Shown here piece by piece: positions 10,761-21,928 of a stretch of DNA of 64,000 nt. The stretch covers positions 1,984,001-2,048,000 of the forward strand of contig JAGVVL010000009.1 in the NCBI GenBank assembly GCA_018287875.1. Reading direction: 5' to 3'. Origin of the DNA: Nigrospora sphaerica. Its lineage: Eukaryota; Ascomycota; Sordariomycetes; Amphisphaeriales; Apiosporaceae. Each line of letters opens with the position of its first letter. Position 1 is the first letter of the stretch. The translations under genes and the position numbers were made by a program. Under the pieces are notes generated by a model that had not been told where the DNA came from, did no database searches, and was given only the letters and a program-made list of their open reading frames with translations.

Positions 10761-12157
10761 TTCCTCCCTCTCTGTCCCTTGGCAGACCCGATGTGCTGCT
10801 GACGGCGGGCGGGCCGGACACGCCTACGCATCGTGGGCTTTTGCTTCGTGTGCACGTATCCATCGGCCCCAGGTGGCTGTGCCCTATAGGGTAGAAGACA
10901 GAACCCCCCGCTCGGGCGGCGGGGGGCGGCGCCTTGCCAGCAGCCCTGAGTTCCTTCCTGTGGCGCTGCCCAAAAGGACCCCAGGGGAGATGCTCCGGCT
11001 TCCCATGCCACGCCTGCGTGGGCGCGCTCGCCCACGAGCGAGGGGGGCAGACGAAGACAGACCCGGCGCTTCTCTCCTCCTTGGCGGGTTCGGCAAGCTC
11101 GGGACAGACTGGCGGCCCCATAAAACCCGCTTGACAGCGCATTTCACGACTGGAGTCGCAATTGGCTCGCCGGCCAAGCAATCAGGCTCGACAGGTCCAG
11201 TTAAATCCTTCACTCGCTACATCTCACCGCTAGCTGGTGGATCAGAGGAGCCGTGGGGGGCGTGCTTTGTGTGTGCGTGTGGGTGGCATCACGTTTTCCA
11301 GGGCCTTCAGTCAGGCACACTCGCATCTGGGAGGGCGCGCCATCCATCATACATACGGCATATGCCGAAACACATACAGTGACGGACATGGGAACCCAAG
11401 GCAGCAGCATCGGCAGCAGCAGCAGCAGTAACAGCAGTCGTCACAGTAGTAACAGTCCAGAGGTGAGTGAGAGATTATGTACATACTGTCCAACGTCTCG
11501 TGGAGGGCAATAGTGTAATAGGTAGTAGGTAGTAGTAAGTAGGTAGTACGATATAGTGCAATGTAGTAGTGTAGTCATGTCCCTTTTTTTTCCCAACCAA
11601 CGCCTATGTCCTAAGGGGGGGTAGTAAAAAAAAAGGCCCCCCGACCAGCGCCCGCTTTAATCGAATAGCACCCAAGAGAAGCCGAACCCACACGGCAGAC
11701 AAACGAGTTGTTGGGTATCGCAGTCCGCCATGGATTGAACCCCCCTTTTCCGTATGCACCGTCGTATCCTAGCGCACCGCAAGTTTGGGGTGTCCCGTCC
11801 AATCCAATCCCAAGTCAAATTCCTCCCAAGCGAAGCGAATAGCGTCGGCAAGATCCGTCTAGCCCAAAGAGGTGCGTGAAGTCAAAATGTCGCTGAAAAA
11901 AAGGATCGTAACAGTGCCCCGCCGTCCTCGTCAATGTAGACACGCAGGCGCGCGGGCGTCATCAACAGCCTGCTGTTCCCGGGTGTGGTGTCCGCCTCTG
12001 TGTTTGTGGTGTGTGGCCCGGGCCTCCCGAACGCCACGGGAAGAGTGGAAATGTGTGTCTCCCTGATCGGAGCCCGAATGGCCAGTCGGGGAGGGTGGTG
12101 GTAGGTGAGAGTGAGAGTGGGTGTAAGTGAGAGAGGTTCAAAAACACGACGAAGCAC

Positions 12158-12262
12158 GAGTGCGTGTGTGCTAACGTGTGCGAGAGTGTGAGTGTACGTG
12201 TGTGTGTGTGGATGTGCGTGCATGAGTTGTGCGCGCGCGAGTGTGTGGGCGTGCGTGCGTGT
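12158..12262. repeat. Alternating purine-pyrimidine (TG/CG)-rich block
   Basis: About 100 bp of interrupted GTGTGT, GTGCGT and GCGCGC runs. Alternating purine-pyrimidine DNA with CG steps can adopt Z-DNA. No coding role is evident. Confidence 0.6.
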
Positions 12263-12479
12263 GCACTTCTCGTAAAGGCGGTAAAACGAAGGTCGGGCCC
12301 CAAGGACAACCTCCCTCTTCCGAAGCAGGCGGGCAAAACAGCTTCAAGCTGAGCCAAACCGTCCCGCGCCCTTCCCCCCGGGGGTTTTTCCGCGTGTCTT
12401 GAATTAGGTCATCCTCGTCGTCTTAGCCGCTCGCTCTGCCGGGCTCGGGCTCGGTGGCAAGCTCCCGGGGGCTCTATGT

Positions 12480-12847
12480 CTAAAGCTGGGGTTCCGTCGG
12501 CGGCGTGGGCTTGTTCTGAGGATGGCAGTACCAGCAGCTGCCAGTTGAGTACTCGGTCTTGCAGATCTTGCAGATGTGCATGTGCATAATGGCGGTATAG
12601 CGGAGAAGTGGACGTGATAACGAGCGTGGTGGTGTGTAAGCCGGGTTTGGTTGGGGGTGGTGGTTTGTGAAAGGCGGAATCAGAAATGCCTGCGACGTGC
12701 CCAGGGGAGTGAGGAAGAATGGGAAGGGAGGGGACGGGTTTGGAAGGACGGGCATCCGAGTCTTTTTGTTGCACGATTTCAGAAAATATGGGCGACACGG
12801 ACGACGATCGTCAACGACAGCAGAGCCACCGGGACCGCGCCGGCCAT
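12480..12847 (-). CDS. Possible small membrane-anchored CxxC...CxxC protein
   Basis: Candidate two-exon gene: 12847-12803 and 12689-12480, 255 nt, 84 aa, joined in frame across an intron with donor GTCCGT and acceptor GTCGCAG. Exon 1 encodes a short hydrophobic start (MAGAVPVALLSLTIV). Exon 2 gives a proline-rich linker, then CKICKTEYSTGSCWYC, a C-x2-C-x8-C-x2-C arrangement that could bind zinc, and a hydrophilic tail ending TEPQL. A minimal alternative is the single-exon 35-residue ORF from ATG 12587 (or 12581). The branch point is weak and the first exon may be wrong, but the cysteine motif sits in otherwise non-coding DNA and its frame ends cleanly. No family recognised; function unknown. 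Confidence 0.4.
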
Positions 12848-15800
12848 AGGTAAAACAAAACCACCCCCCCAAAAAAAACGGGCGGGCAGCAGCAGAGCAG
12901 CAGCAGTGCGGGGTGTGCCGTTCTACGAGGCGTGCTGGCCGAGCTGACCTGGATATCAGAAAGCAACATCGTGAAGGCCGCTAATGCACCGATATCGACC
13001 ACATCCATGCCATGGCCACGGTGGGCTCGCTGGAGGGGGGCCCACATAGCCGGCGATGGGCTGATTGACGCTGCTCCGATTCGATAGACGAGTCATCTCC
13101 GCCGGCCTGCGGATCCGTTAGACTGGAGTCGCTTGGCCGGGCTGCGATGCGAGGCTAGGCGAGGCACGAGGGAAGCCATACCCTGACGACCACTCTCGTG
13201 CGCCCACGGCCCTCGAACGGCCTCTCGAGACGCCCAGACGCCCAGCCAGGGCGCCCCGCCGTCTCAGTCAACGGCAGCAGTGGCAGGCCGGCCGCCCTCG
13301 TGGCCGCGCCAGCATGCGACGGGGGAATGACCCGGCCGGCCCTGGGCGGAAGAGGAGCCCGGGAGTGCGAGAGCGAGCGCTATCGCAAGAAGCGCCCTGG
13401 ATCGCGTGGGAAGGACTAGGCCGGGGGGGTTCGATCGGCTGTCTTCGTAACTCGGCCGCGCGCCGCCCGCGACCCAGCTTGTCCGTCCGTCATGTCGGTC
13501 AGTCGGCGTATGTGTGAGTAGAGTAGATCATACCCCCCTTGTACGAAGGGCGACGGACGGAGCAGCACCACATACTACGTACGTCGTAGATCGTACGTAG
13601 GTAGGTACTATTCCTGTCACGGGGGTGGAATTCGTGGTCAGACGTAGGGTGGGTAGACTCTGCGCTTTTCCCTCTCTCACTCACACACACCTCTCCATCC
13701 CTTGGGTCTCTTCCCCTCCTCCCCCCTCTCTTTTCATTCACTGAGCTTGTCTCTCCTACGGCCACGCGAACCCATGGGCTCGGCGGCAGGAGGTTTTCCT
13801 GGGTTCCACTCAGCGCTAACTTAACTGCCACCCCCTCCAAATGCACCCTCGATGGACGCCAAGCCAATAATTGATCCGCTTTCAGCAACTTGCCCGCATC
13901 CCAATTTCGCCGGCCGTGGTACGCGGCCATCACTGGGCGCTGGCACATGGGCTCACGGCTTGTACAAGTAGGACCGGGGCCACTCTGAACCCGTTTCCCG
14001 CGGGGGCGCGCCTGGCGACGCTGTCCGAGTTTGGACCGGGGCTCTCGATGCCGCCCCCCCGGAGGCGCCCCACCACCCGCGCGCGCGCGCGTGTCGCCCT
14101 GGCCCTGACCGACCCAGGTACCGCTCGTACCGGGGGCTCGGCTTTTTTTCTTTCCTTCTTTCGCCTACGGAGGGAGGTCCTGAGGCCTGCGAGGTCCAGA
14201 TAGTTGCATCCCAATCACGATGGATGCGTGCATCTCGCCTAAGGCAGGCAGGCAGGGTGTGCTAGGGGCCATAACCACACCACCGGGACCGCCCAGGGAG
14301 CCGTCGTGGCTGTGGATGAGGGGTCGCGACGCGGCCGGAAATTTGTCAAGCATCTACAACTAGTTACGACGAGGTCTTTCTTCGACTTTGTTTTATTAGA
14401 AAAACCCCATTATTATTTTGGGATGCACTTTGCTATGTACCGGTTGGTCAAGTGATATATTGAACGTACCACGGTTAAAGTGTATAGGGAACAGTTCCGT
14501 CTACACACTGGGAAGTTTCTGCAATCTTGCATTTACCTTCCCCCGCCTGGCACACTTATGCACACACACATTCTCACTCTCTCATTCCCATGCGCGCATG
14601 CCAACACGCACGCATGGAAAAAAGAAACCTACCTACTTATCTATCCACCCCATGTACTTCTTAGGTACGCATACCAGAACGCATAAACACGGCAGGCATG
14701 CATACATCCCCGTGCCTTCCGAATTCTCCATTAAGGCAGCAACTACGACAGTTTGGGCGTATTGGCAGCGTCCGTCGTGCCTCTCCTAACTTCCCACGGC
14801 GGAGTCGGACCGTTATAAGCGTCGGACCACTGTTTTTCTTCACGCGACATGCCCACTGTTCTCTCGACACGACCTGTCGCTCTACCGCCCGGTTTTGCGT
14901 AGGCTCGACGATCGTCTGCCGTAACAAGTCCGCCATGACAACACGGAACGCCCAACAGGTACGATGTGTACGTACCCTTAGGCTTGCGCCCTTTTCCGCC
15001 CGGGCTCGCCAACGACCATCGGCTCTCGAAAACCCCCCGAGCCTAAAGTGTCCGTTCCGTCTTCCGCGAGCCATTGGTCAAACGACGGCCGTCAACGGGC
15101 GCGACACTCACCGTCGGACACCCACCGTACGGCCGACTAGTTTTCCTGCTCGCGCGCCCCCCCGGGGATCGTCAACCGTCGATGCCGACCGCGAAGCACG
15201 GCTGGCTCGGCTGGCGCGGGTGTGCCGTAAGCGCTGGGCCTGGGTACAGGGGCTTGGCCGGGGAGGGCGCACGGGGTCGGTCAAGGGCAGGAAAAGGAAA
15301 GACAGCAAGGGTGACGACTGAACGAAACGCTCACAGACAGCGACCTCAGCGTGCTCAGCGTGCAGACATGCGCGTGTTGATTTCAGCAAGCCCACTCCAA
15401 CGCTGGGACCGTCATCGAACCCCTCGACGTGACTGGGGATCTCGCCGGTGCTAACCGACAGGGCCGAGCAGGCAGACACGCGGTCGCGGTACGAGCCGTC
15501 ACAACGGCCGATCTAAATGGGCGCAGCCCTGTTCACGAGATTGAGCCCGCCGGCCTACCTAGTCACGATGACGGCCCTCTGGACCCCGGGACAGGAAGGA
15601 TTTACCCGCAGCCTACGTATGCCGCCCGGGCGCCATTGTTCGTGCTCGGGCGCAATAATTTGATCTTCGCCTCGATGCGGGGCGGAGCGTTGCCCTCACG
15701 CGATCCGACAAGCTCGTGTCGCGGAGAGTACTCTCGATTGATTTCCGTTGTGGATTGAGTCTATCGACGCGTTTAGGAACATCGCTATTCTGCGTACTTC

Positions 15801-16000
15801 CTCCCAGGCCCGCCGGCCGTTCTTTATAATACCCGGAATCCCAGCCGGCCCATTCATTATGCTAATCGTTCAGTCATGGCGCCCGGCACCCTCCATCACG
15901 TCGGCGATGGAGACCGTACGCATACAAGTGGGTATCGCATGGCCTATGCCATTTATACAGTCGACACCCAGCGCGCGCCCCGCCGCATGCGGGCGGCTGC
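12848..16000. other. GC-rich gene-poor region
   Basis: No supportable gene. It contains CT-rich stretches (about 13660-13740) and a CA/CT-rich stretch (about 14560-14590), both typical of fungal promoters and leaders. A start followed by a splice donor (ATG at 14935, MTTRNAQQ, then GTACGA) leads to no recognisable continuation. The 3' flank of the aldo-keto reductase is at the right end. Confidence 0.5.
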
Positions 16001-16987
16001 TTACGCGACGGCGGTGCCGTTCTCGACCGACTCCTCGGGCCACACGTTGTAGCCGAAGGTGTCCTTCATGTTGACGAAGCGGGTGTGGCGGCCCTTGGCC
16101 ACCTGGTTGACCGCCTCGAAGTCCTCGTCCGACAGCTCGGGCACCTGGAAGTTGCTCTCGATGCGCGAGGGCGTCGCGCTCTTGGGCAGGACGGCGTAGC
16201 CACGGCGCAAGCCCCAGGCCAGGAGGACCTGCGCCAGCGTGTGGCCGCTGCGCTCGGCCACCTCGTTCAGCGTCTTGTTGGTCCGCACCTTCTCGCCCGT
16301 GGTGGGCACCTGGTCCTGCGACCCGAGAGGCGAGAAGGCGGCGGGCAGGATGTCGTTCTCCTGGCAAAACTTGACGAGCTCTTCCTGGGGCAGGAAGGGG
16401 TGGATCTCGATCTGGTTGACGGCGGGCTTGATCTTGGCAAAGCTCATCAGCTTCTTCAGGCCGTCGATGGTCCAGTTGGAGACACCGATGGCGCGCGTCT
16501 TGCCGGCCTCGAGGAGCTCCTCCATGGCGCGCCAGGTCGGCTCGGGGTTCTCGGTGAGCTCCTTCTTGATGATGTACTTTCCGTCGGCTCCGAGCTTGGG
16601 CATGTAGTTCTCGTCTCGCTCGGCGGCGATGGGCCAGTGCACCAGGAACAGGTCAACGTAGTCGAGGCCGAACTTCTTGAGGGAGCTCTCCAGCGACCAC
16701 TTGACGTCCTCGGGCTCGTGCAGGTGCTGCCAGACCTTGGTGCAAATGAAGATGTCCTCGCGCTTCACCGACGGGTTGGCCTTGAGGAAGTCGCGGACGG
16801 CCTCGCCGACCTCCTCCTCGTTCTGGTAGAACCACGCGCAGTCCAGGTGGCGGTAGCCGACCTTGAGGGCGCACTCAACGGCCTTGTAAGTCTCGCCCTT
16901 GGAACCCTCGCTGGCGAAGGTGCCGAAGCCGAGGCCCGGCATGACGACGCCGTTGTTCAGCGTGAAGGTCTTCTGGGACAGAGCCAT
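16001..16987 (-). CDS. Aldo-keto reductase, glycerol dehydrogenase-like
   Basis: NADPH-dependent cytosolic reductase of the AKR superfamily, reducing aldehydes or ketones to alcohols. Intronless, 328 aa, the normal length for a TIM-barrel AKR. The start MALSQKTF lies in a good context (GCCATGGC); the frame is open upstream but reads simple-repeat leader. The catalytic tetrad is complete: Asp49 and Tyr54 (HLDCAWFY), Lys84 (ICTKVW) and His117 (LVHWP). The NADPH-binding C-terminal signature is the segment around LPKSATPSRIESNFQV. Overall sequence resembles fungal GCY1/GldB glycerol dehydrogenases, which act in glycerol turnover during osmotic adaptation. The exact substrate is inference from resemblance. 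Confidence 0.92.
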   Translation of the reverse strand: MALSQKTFTLNNGVVMPGLGFGTFASEGSKGETYKAVECALKVGYRHLDCAWFYQNEEEVGEAVRDFLKANPSVKREDIFICTKVWQHLHEPEDVKWSLESSLKKFGLDYVDLFLVHWPIAAERDENYMPKLGADGKYIIKKELTENPEPTWRAMEELLEAGKTRAIGVSNWTIDGLKKLMSFAKIKPAVNQIEIHPFLPQEELVKFCQENDILPAAFSPLGSQDQVPTTGEKVRTNKTLNEVAERSGHTLAQVLLAWGLRRGYAVLPKSATPSRIESNFQVPELSDEDFEAVNQVAKGRHTRFVNMKDTFGYNVWPEESVENGTAVA

Positions 16988-18768
16988 GGCGACGGTAAGT
17001 GTGTGGGTTGGTCGATGTGCTTGAGTTGACGATGGTGATGAGGGACGAGGTGGTGGTGGTGGTGGTAGTGGTGGTGGTGTGAGAGGTTGGGGAGGGGGAT
17101 CTCCGGTGCCTGTGTCTTTGTGTCTGTCTGTCTTGTTGATCCGAAGGGAAGGTAGACTGGGTGGCGCGTCGGTGATGAGGCCTTTTTTTCTTTTGTGACG
17201 CCAGTAGCAGCTTCCAGAGGCTGCTGCCCGCATCTCGGGATGCCAACCACACGTTCGGTCGAACGAGCTCCCCTCCATGGGCGGTGCTGGTGCTGGCCCT
17301 AGCTCCGCGAGAGCGAGGCATTACATCATTGGCGCGGTGCTATCTCGACGAAAACTCTGATACGGGCCAGGCAGCCAGGTCGACCGCAAGTCTTCTGGTG
17401 GGCACATCGTGGGGCGCTTAATGCACCATGTCGTCGTTTCTGCTTGGTACGACACCATCACGAGCGAACAGTGGGCACCGCGGCGCTCGCGGCGGCACGT
17501 CTTGACTAAGGTACCGCCGCCAGCACGGCCAGAGGAGAACCACCCCCCCTGACCAGCCGAGAAGCCTGCGACTAACCAAGCCCTGTTCATGCGCTGGGCC
17601 GCCAACAGCGTCGGCTACAACTGTGGGCAAACGGGCGTGGTGTCGTACCGCGAGTCAAGAGCGCGGTGAGAGGCGGCATTTGGCAGGTTCCTGAGGAAGC
17701 CCTGCGAAGCTTAATGCAGGGGGATTTTCGCGCCGCTTGGCCGAGTCCGGTTAGAGCGCCGTCGGCCGAACCAAGCGCAGCATGCTTCAGCCTTCTTTCG
17801 CCCCTTGGCCAGCGCTGAACACAGAGACAGCTGGATCGACAAGACCGGACCCATTGCCGGCGGAGAGGTACCTCAGACGGCCCCCGGAATGATGTCAGTT
17901 AAACGGAGCTGGCGCGCCATGGCTTCCGGAAAGATCCTCAGAGCGGAGCCCTTACAGTGGGCCCGGACCCATTTGACAGGCCTAACCACGGCTTCTTCTC
18001 GGACTGCATGCCAACTTCCCTCGACCAGCTGGGTTGCCGTGGTGCCGGCCCTACTGCGAGAGGCTTTTTGCCCTTGACTTCGGCCTGGCGTGGCCCTGGC
18101 GACGCCCTGACCAAACCGCCAACGCACCTTTCGTCGTTTCAGGGTCCCTCAAGGGACCTTTGGGACTCGCTTTGTTGTCGTCACCGCATCCGCCCCCTGA
18201 CCCTGACGGACGACGGGCCTGCGAGGTCTGTCGGCCCAAGTCGTCCTCGTCTTCCGTCCCAAACGGTCAAGGAGGGACGAGCGATGGCAGACGGCAGACG
18301 CAAGACGCAAGACGGCCAGGGCTGCAGGGCCGGCAGGGGGTACGGGAGACGGTTATTCTTATCTGGGACCGCCATCACATCCTGAGTCGCCCACACGCAC
18401 GGAGCCAAGGCGACAGGGAGGCGTGTACCGGCCCGGTACGTACCCTTTACCCTGCCATGCCTGAGCAACCTGGCTGGGATGAACTAGCTTTGGTGTCATC
18501 CAGTCGAAACCCATGGGAATAGCAGCCCGGCAGGACCAACGGGGTCGGTCCCAAGGCAGAGTGGTAGCCGTCATGGCAAGAATAAATAGCGATGGTGGCC
18601 CCCTTCACGTCACTGAGGATTTTATTTCTGTGTTCCTGCTTGTGGTCTCCCTTTCCTCCCCTTCGCAACAACCCGTTTCCTTCCTCTTATTCCCGTTGGC
18701 AGTTGTCTGAACCAAGCTTAAGCCCTCTCCTACCATCAAAACCAACAATACTCGTCCCATCCTTCACC
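16988..18768. other. Divergent promoter region, AKR and HAD genes
   Basis: Shared upstream region of two divergently transcribed genes (16987 leftward, 18769 rightward). A GGT/CAC-type microsatellite at about 17050-17080 lies in the AKR leader. CT-rich leader sequence precedes the HAD ATG. Short ORFs between show no coding signs. Confidence 0.5.
17048..17080. repeat. (GGT)n microsatellite
   Basis: About ten near-perfect GGT units with one interruption, lying in the probable 5' untranslated region of the aldo-keto reductase, about 70 nt before its ATG. Confidence 0.8.
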
Positions 18769-20208
18769 ATGGCTTCCGACAAGGACGTCGCCCCGGCGCC
18801 GGCTGAGCACCAGGCCTCGAGCGCCACCCTGACCATCCCCGGCGACGACAACACTGGCCCCATCGAGGTTCCTGCCTCCCGATCGTCCATCTCGGAGGCC
18901 GAGAAATACATGCACAACCTCAGCATGGCCCCTTCGATGAAGGACCGCCGGGGCTCCCGCAACTCGTTCGGTGCCTCGTTGCCCATTCCCCGGTCCAAGA
19001 GACAGTCGCGTTTGTCTTCGGTGCACTACCCCTCCGAGGATGGCCGCCCTGCGCGCCCCGGCATGCCCCCCATCCAGCCCACACGTGCCATTCTGGCCTC
19101 GCAGATCCAGGACATGGCCGTCGACAAGGTCAAGAAGGCCAAGAACATGGCCTTTGCCTTCGACATTGACGGTGTGCTGGTCCACGGTGACCGTCTGATC
19201 CCCGAGGGCAAGCGCGCCCTCGAGATCCTCAACGGCGACAACGAGCTCGGCATCAAGATCCCCCACATCTTCCTCACCAACGGCTCTGGTAAGCCCGAGG
19301 AGGCCCGCTGCGAGCAGCTGTCCAAGATCCTCCAGAACCCTGTCTCGACCGAGCAGTTTATCCAGTCGCACACGCCCATGAGCGCTCTGTCCGAGTACTA
19401 CAACACCGTCCTCGTCGTCGGCGGCGAGGGCTACAAGTGCCGCGAGGTGGCCGAGAAGTACGGCTTCAAGGACATTGTCGTGCCCAACGACATCGTGGCC
19501 TGGGACCCCACCATTGCCCCCTACCGCGTCTTCACCGAGGAGGAGCGCAAGACGTCGCGCCCGCGTGACTTCTCCAAGACCAATATCGAGGCCATCATGG
19601 TCTACTCGGACTCGCGCGACTACGCGACCGACATGCAGATCATCATGGATCTTCTGCGCAGCGAGAACGGCCGCCTCGGCACCATCGCCAAGGACCCCGT
19701 GTCGCAGCGCATCCCCATCTACTTCTCGCAGGGCGACATGCTGTGCCCCACGGAGCACTGGACCCCGCGCATGTCGCAGGGCACCTTCCGCATCGGCTTC
19801 GAGGCCATGTACCGCGCCGTGACGGGCGTCGACCTGGAGCGTGTCGTCTACGGCAAGCCCGAGATGGCGACGTACAAGTACGCCGACGAGGTGCTGACGT
19901 CGTGGATGGAGCAGCTGCACGGCGAGGAGAAGCTGCCCGAGAACATCTACATGGTCGGCGACAACCCGGCCTCGGACATCATCGGCGGCAACATGTACGG
20001 CTGGAACACGTGCCTGGTCCGGACCGGTGTGTTCCAGGGCGGCGACAACGACGAGAACAACCCCGCCAACTTCGGCGTCTTCCCCAACGTCCTCGAGGCG
20101 GTGCAGACGGCCCTGCGCAAGGAGCTGGGCGACGACTTCAAGTTGCACTTTGACGAGACCATCAACCCCGTCCAGGGCGGCAAGGAGGACGCCTCGGCCA
20201 TCTCATAA
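18769..20208 (+). CDS. HAD superfamily class IIA hydrolase, CECR5/HDHD5-like
   Basis: Haloacid-dehalogenase-fold phosphatase-like protein. Intronless, 479 aa, ATG in strong context (CACCATGGC). About 120 low-complexity, Ser/Pro-rich N-terminal residues precede the core. Motif I is FDIDGVLVHG (nucleophile Asp about 132, acid/base Asp about 134), motif II is in FLTNGSG, the lysine is near VYGKPEMATYKYA, and motif IV is VGDNPASDI near residue 397. The layout matches the CECR5 subgroup of class IIA HADs; the yeast relative is YKR070W, often mitochondrial. All catalytic motifs are intact, so activity is expected, but the substrate of this subgroup is not established. Codon use is strongly C/G-ending, as in highly expressed fungal genes. 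Confidence 0.92.
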   Translation: MASDKDVAPAPAEHQASSATLTIPGDDNTGPIEVPASRSSISEAEKYMHNLSMAPSMKDRRGSRNSFGASLPIPRSKRQSRLSSVHYPSEDGRPARPGMPPIQPTRAILASQIQDMAVDKVKKAKNMAFAFDIDGVLVHGDRLIPEGKRALEILNGDNELGIKIPHIFLTNGSGKPEEARCEQLSKILQNPVSTEQFIQSHTPMSALSEYYNTVLVVGGEGYKCREVAEKYGFKDIVVPNDIVAWDPTIAPYRVFTEEERKTSRPRDFSKTNIEAIMVYSDSRDYATDMQIIMDLLRSENGRLGTIAKDPVSQRIPIYFSQGDMLCPTEHWTPRMSQGTFRIGFEAMYRAVTGVDLERVVYGKPEMATYKYADEVLTSWMEQLHGEEKLPENIYMVGDNPASDIIGGNMYGWNTCLVRTGVFQGGDNDENNPANFGVFPNVLEAVQTALRKELGDDFKLHFDETINPVQGGKEDASAIS

Positions 20209-21466
20209 GCTCGAGAGCCGATAGGTCGGAATAATGAACGAGAGCTTGGTGGGTCACGATCGGGAAAGCGGGCAAATAGATTGGTCACGGCGTTCAATAA
20301 TCTTGGAGATAAAACAGCGGCGGTAGTATGGGCCGTTCGCACTGATGCTACGAAACGACGTATAGCCCACACGAGGCAACGAATTCAATTTCAAAGTTAC
20401 GAACATCCACCCCTCTTCTCTTCCTGCCTCTTCTCCTCACGCCCGTCTTGGTGCAACATAGTGTCCCCGCCCGTTGGTCCGTCTGCGCCCGAGGGGCACC
20501 GGGCTGCGGTCCATAGGACGCCTCAGCCTGGCCCATTCCTGCGCGCCCGGCGGGGGAGCTATACCCGGTAATACACAGTAGGATGCGAAAACCCCTCCGA
20601 GCCCTCCGAGCCCCCTCCCCTCCTTTCGCGTGCCCTAATGGTGGTTGGTGATGCCGATCGAGAGGGGGTCGATTCCTCAAATCTACCGTACCCCTCCTGT
20701 TCGGACTCTGCCGGGCCTCCACAGGGCGGGGGGGTCCGACAAGCTCACCCCGTCGCCCGTCATCGTGATGTTGACTATTCTGCGCCTAGCATCGGTGGTG
20801 TTGTGTAGTTGGATACTTGGGGGTTGGCTCGGTTTCCACCATCCGTGAGGTTCCATGCCAACCCCTGCCGGTTTCCTCCCTGTTCGGACGAGTCGCTAGC
20901 GTTTCCACCAGACAGACGACCGTCGGCGTAGCGGAACCCGTCGCCAACTCTAAAGCCACACGAGCTGACAGGCTCGACAGGGAACGCAACGGCCAATTGG
21001 GGCGTCAACGTGTTTGCCAAGTCGGCGGCGCTCTCGGGACACCATCCTGGACTAAAGTACTACATACACACAGTCGGTGCGATGTACCCTCGCTGAGCTG
21101 TCTGCCCGCACAAGTGCATGTGCCGCGCCGGTGCCAAGGCGGTACTGGCAGTTGGCAATGCATAGCCTGCAGGACCCGTTTTCCTTTCACTGGATTCCAT
21201 CGCGCACGCGCCGTATCCATCCGTTTCTAATGGAATCCCGGCTCGCGTCACGCCCTTGGCGTCGGCCGTGGGGCAGACGGAGATGGGTCAACGTCCCGTT
21301 TTGGTTCGTACGTCATCGCGGAAACCTCTCTTTTCCACTCTCCATCTTTCGACGAAGCCTCGTCTTGCCCACCACCGACCGTGTGTCGCCAACCTTGGCT
21401 GGTCGTTCATCATCTCATCGCGCCCAATCGCTCCCCCCTCTACAGCCCCGGGCGGAGCTTCTCATC
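20209..21466. other. Intergenic region
   Basis: 3' flank of the HAD gene, then upstream region of the small three-exon gene at 21467. Short frames on both strands have no motifs, and nothing further is supported. Confidence 0.5.
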
Positions 21467-21928
21467 ATGGATTGCCTTCCCGTGCCTGTCGTGTGCTTCC
21501 AGTGCGGCACCAACCAGAATCCCTGCCGCTGCAAGGTCATCGGGCCTACCTTGGGCTTCCTCACCACCGTCGGTCTCGCGGTCCGTCCCCCTCCATTCCC
21601 ATCGCGCCCATTCGGTTTCTGTATGCCACCGTGGCGGCCTTCTTTTTCCGTCCGCGCCGGCCGTGGCTTGGACGGCGGCGTCGTCCCACAGAAGGCTAAC
21701 GCGCGCGTCTGCCCCGTAGATTGTCTGCTGGCCCGCCTCGTTGTTGTGCTGCTGCTGCGCGACTCAGACGGGCAAGGAGTACGTATTTTTTTTATATTTT
21801 ATGTTTTGCCGCCCCGGGCGCGTCCCGGCCGCACGTGAAAAAAGAACACCCCCGGTACTAACGGGTACAGTGTCCTCGGCTTTCCCGTAACGGCGGGCAA
21901 CGCCATATCCGACGCGATCCCCATATGA
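21467..21928 (+). CDS. Cysteine-rich membrane microprotein, three exons
   Basis: A 76-residue protein assembled from exons 21467-21580, 21720-21778 and 21871-21928 (231 nt). Intron 1 (139 nt) has donor GTCCGT, branch GCTAAC and acceptor CCGTAG. Intron 2 (92 nt) has donor GTACGT, a perfect TACTAAC branch and acceptor TACAG. The protein begins MDCLPVPVVCFQCGTNQNPC, then has CRCK, a hydrophobic helix (GPTLGFLTTVGLAIVCWP), a CCCC cluster and the tail VLGFPVTAGNAISDAIPI. The cysteine pairs flanking a hydrophobic segment recall LITAF-type membrane-inserted zinc domains, but the order is not a clear match. Probable function: monotopic membrane or palmitoylated protein; this is inference. The gene is invisible to single-ORF searches. 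Confidence 0.75.

Larger units (their letters stand above)
9521..12479. other. GC-rich, low-complexity gene-poor region
   Basis: Long overlapping open frames on both strands (some over 300 codons) come from high GC and lack motifs, so none is called. Visible elements are CCCCT tandem tracts, an AGC-rich stretch near 11400, a GTAGTAG-type simple repeat near 11520-11580 and a TG/CG-rich block near 12160. A possible first exon starts with ATG at 11389 (MGTQGSSIGS... serine-rich) and runs to a GTGAGT donor near 11462, but no downstream exon could be found. Confidence 0.5.

Noticed and set aside
9834..11382. Several overlapping open frames of 200-330 codons on both strands
   Set aside because: All six frames are open because GC is high; products are Arg/Pro/Gly/Ala-rich without motifs, and no frame is better than its opposite strand.
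14935..15321. ATG with MTTRNAQQ then a GTACGA donor, and a basic frame ending DSKGDD
   Set aside because: No branch point and acceptor pair joins the pieces convincingly; probably chance.
16085..17029. 314-codon plus-strand open frame
   Set aside because: Antisense to the aldo-keto reductase with its intact catalytic tetrad.
18736..20148. 470-codon minus-strand open frame
   Set aside because: Antisense shadow of the HAD hydrolase; Val/Leu/His/Asp-rich as expected from reversed C-ending codons.
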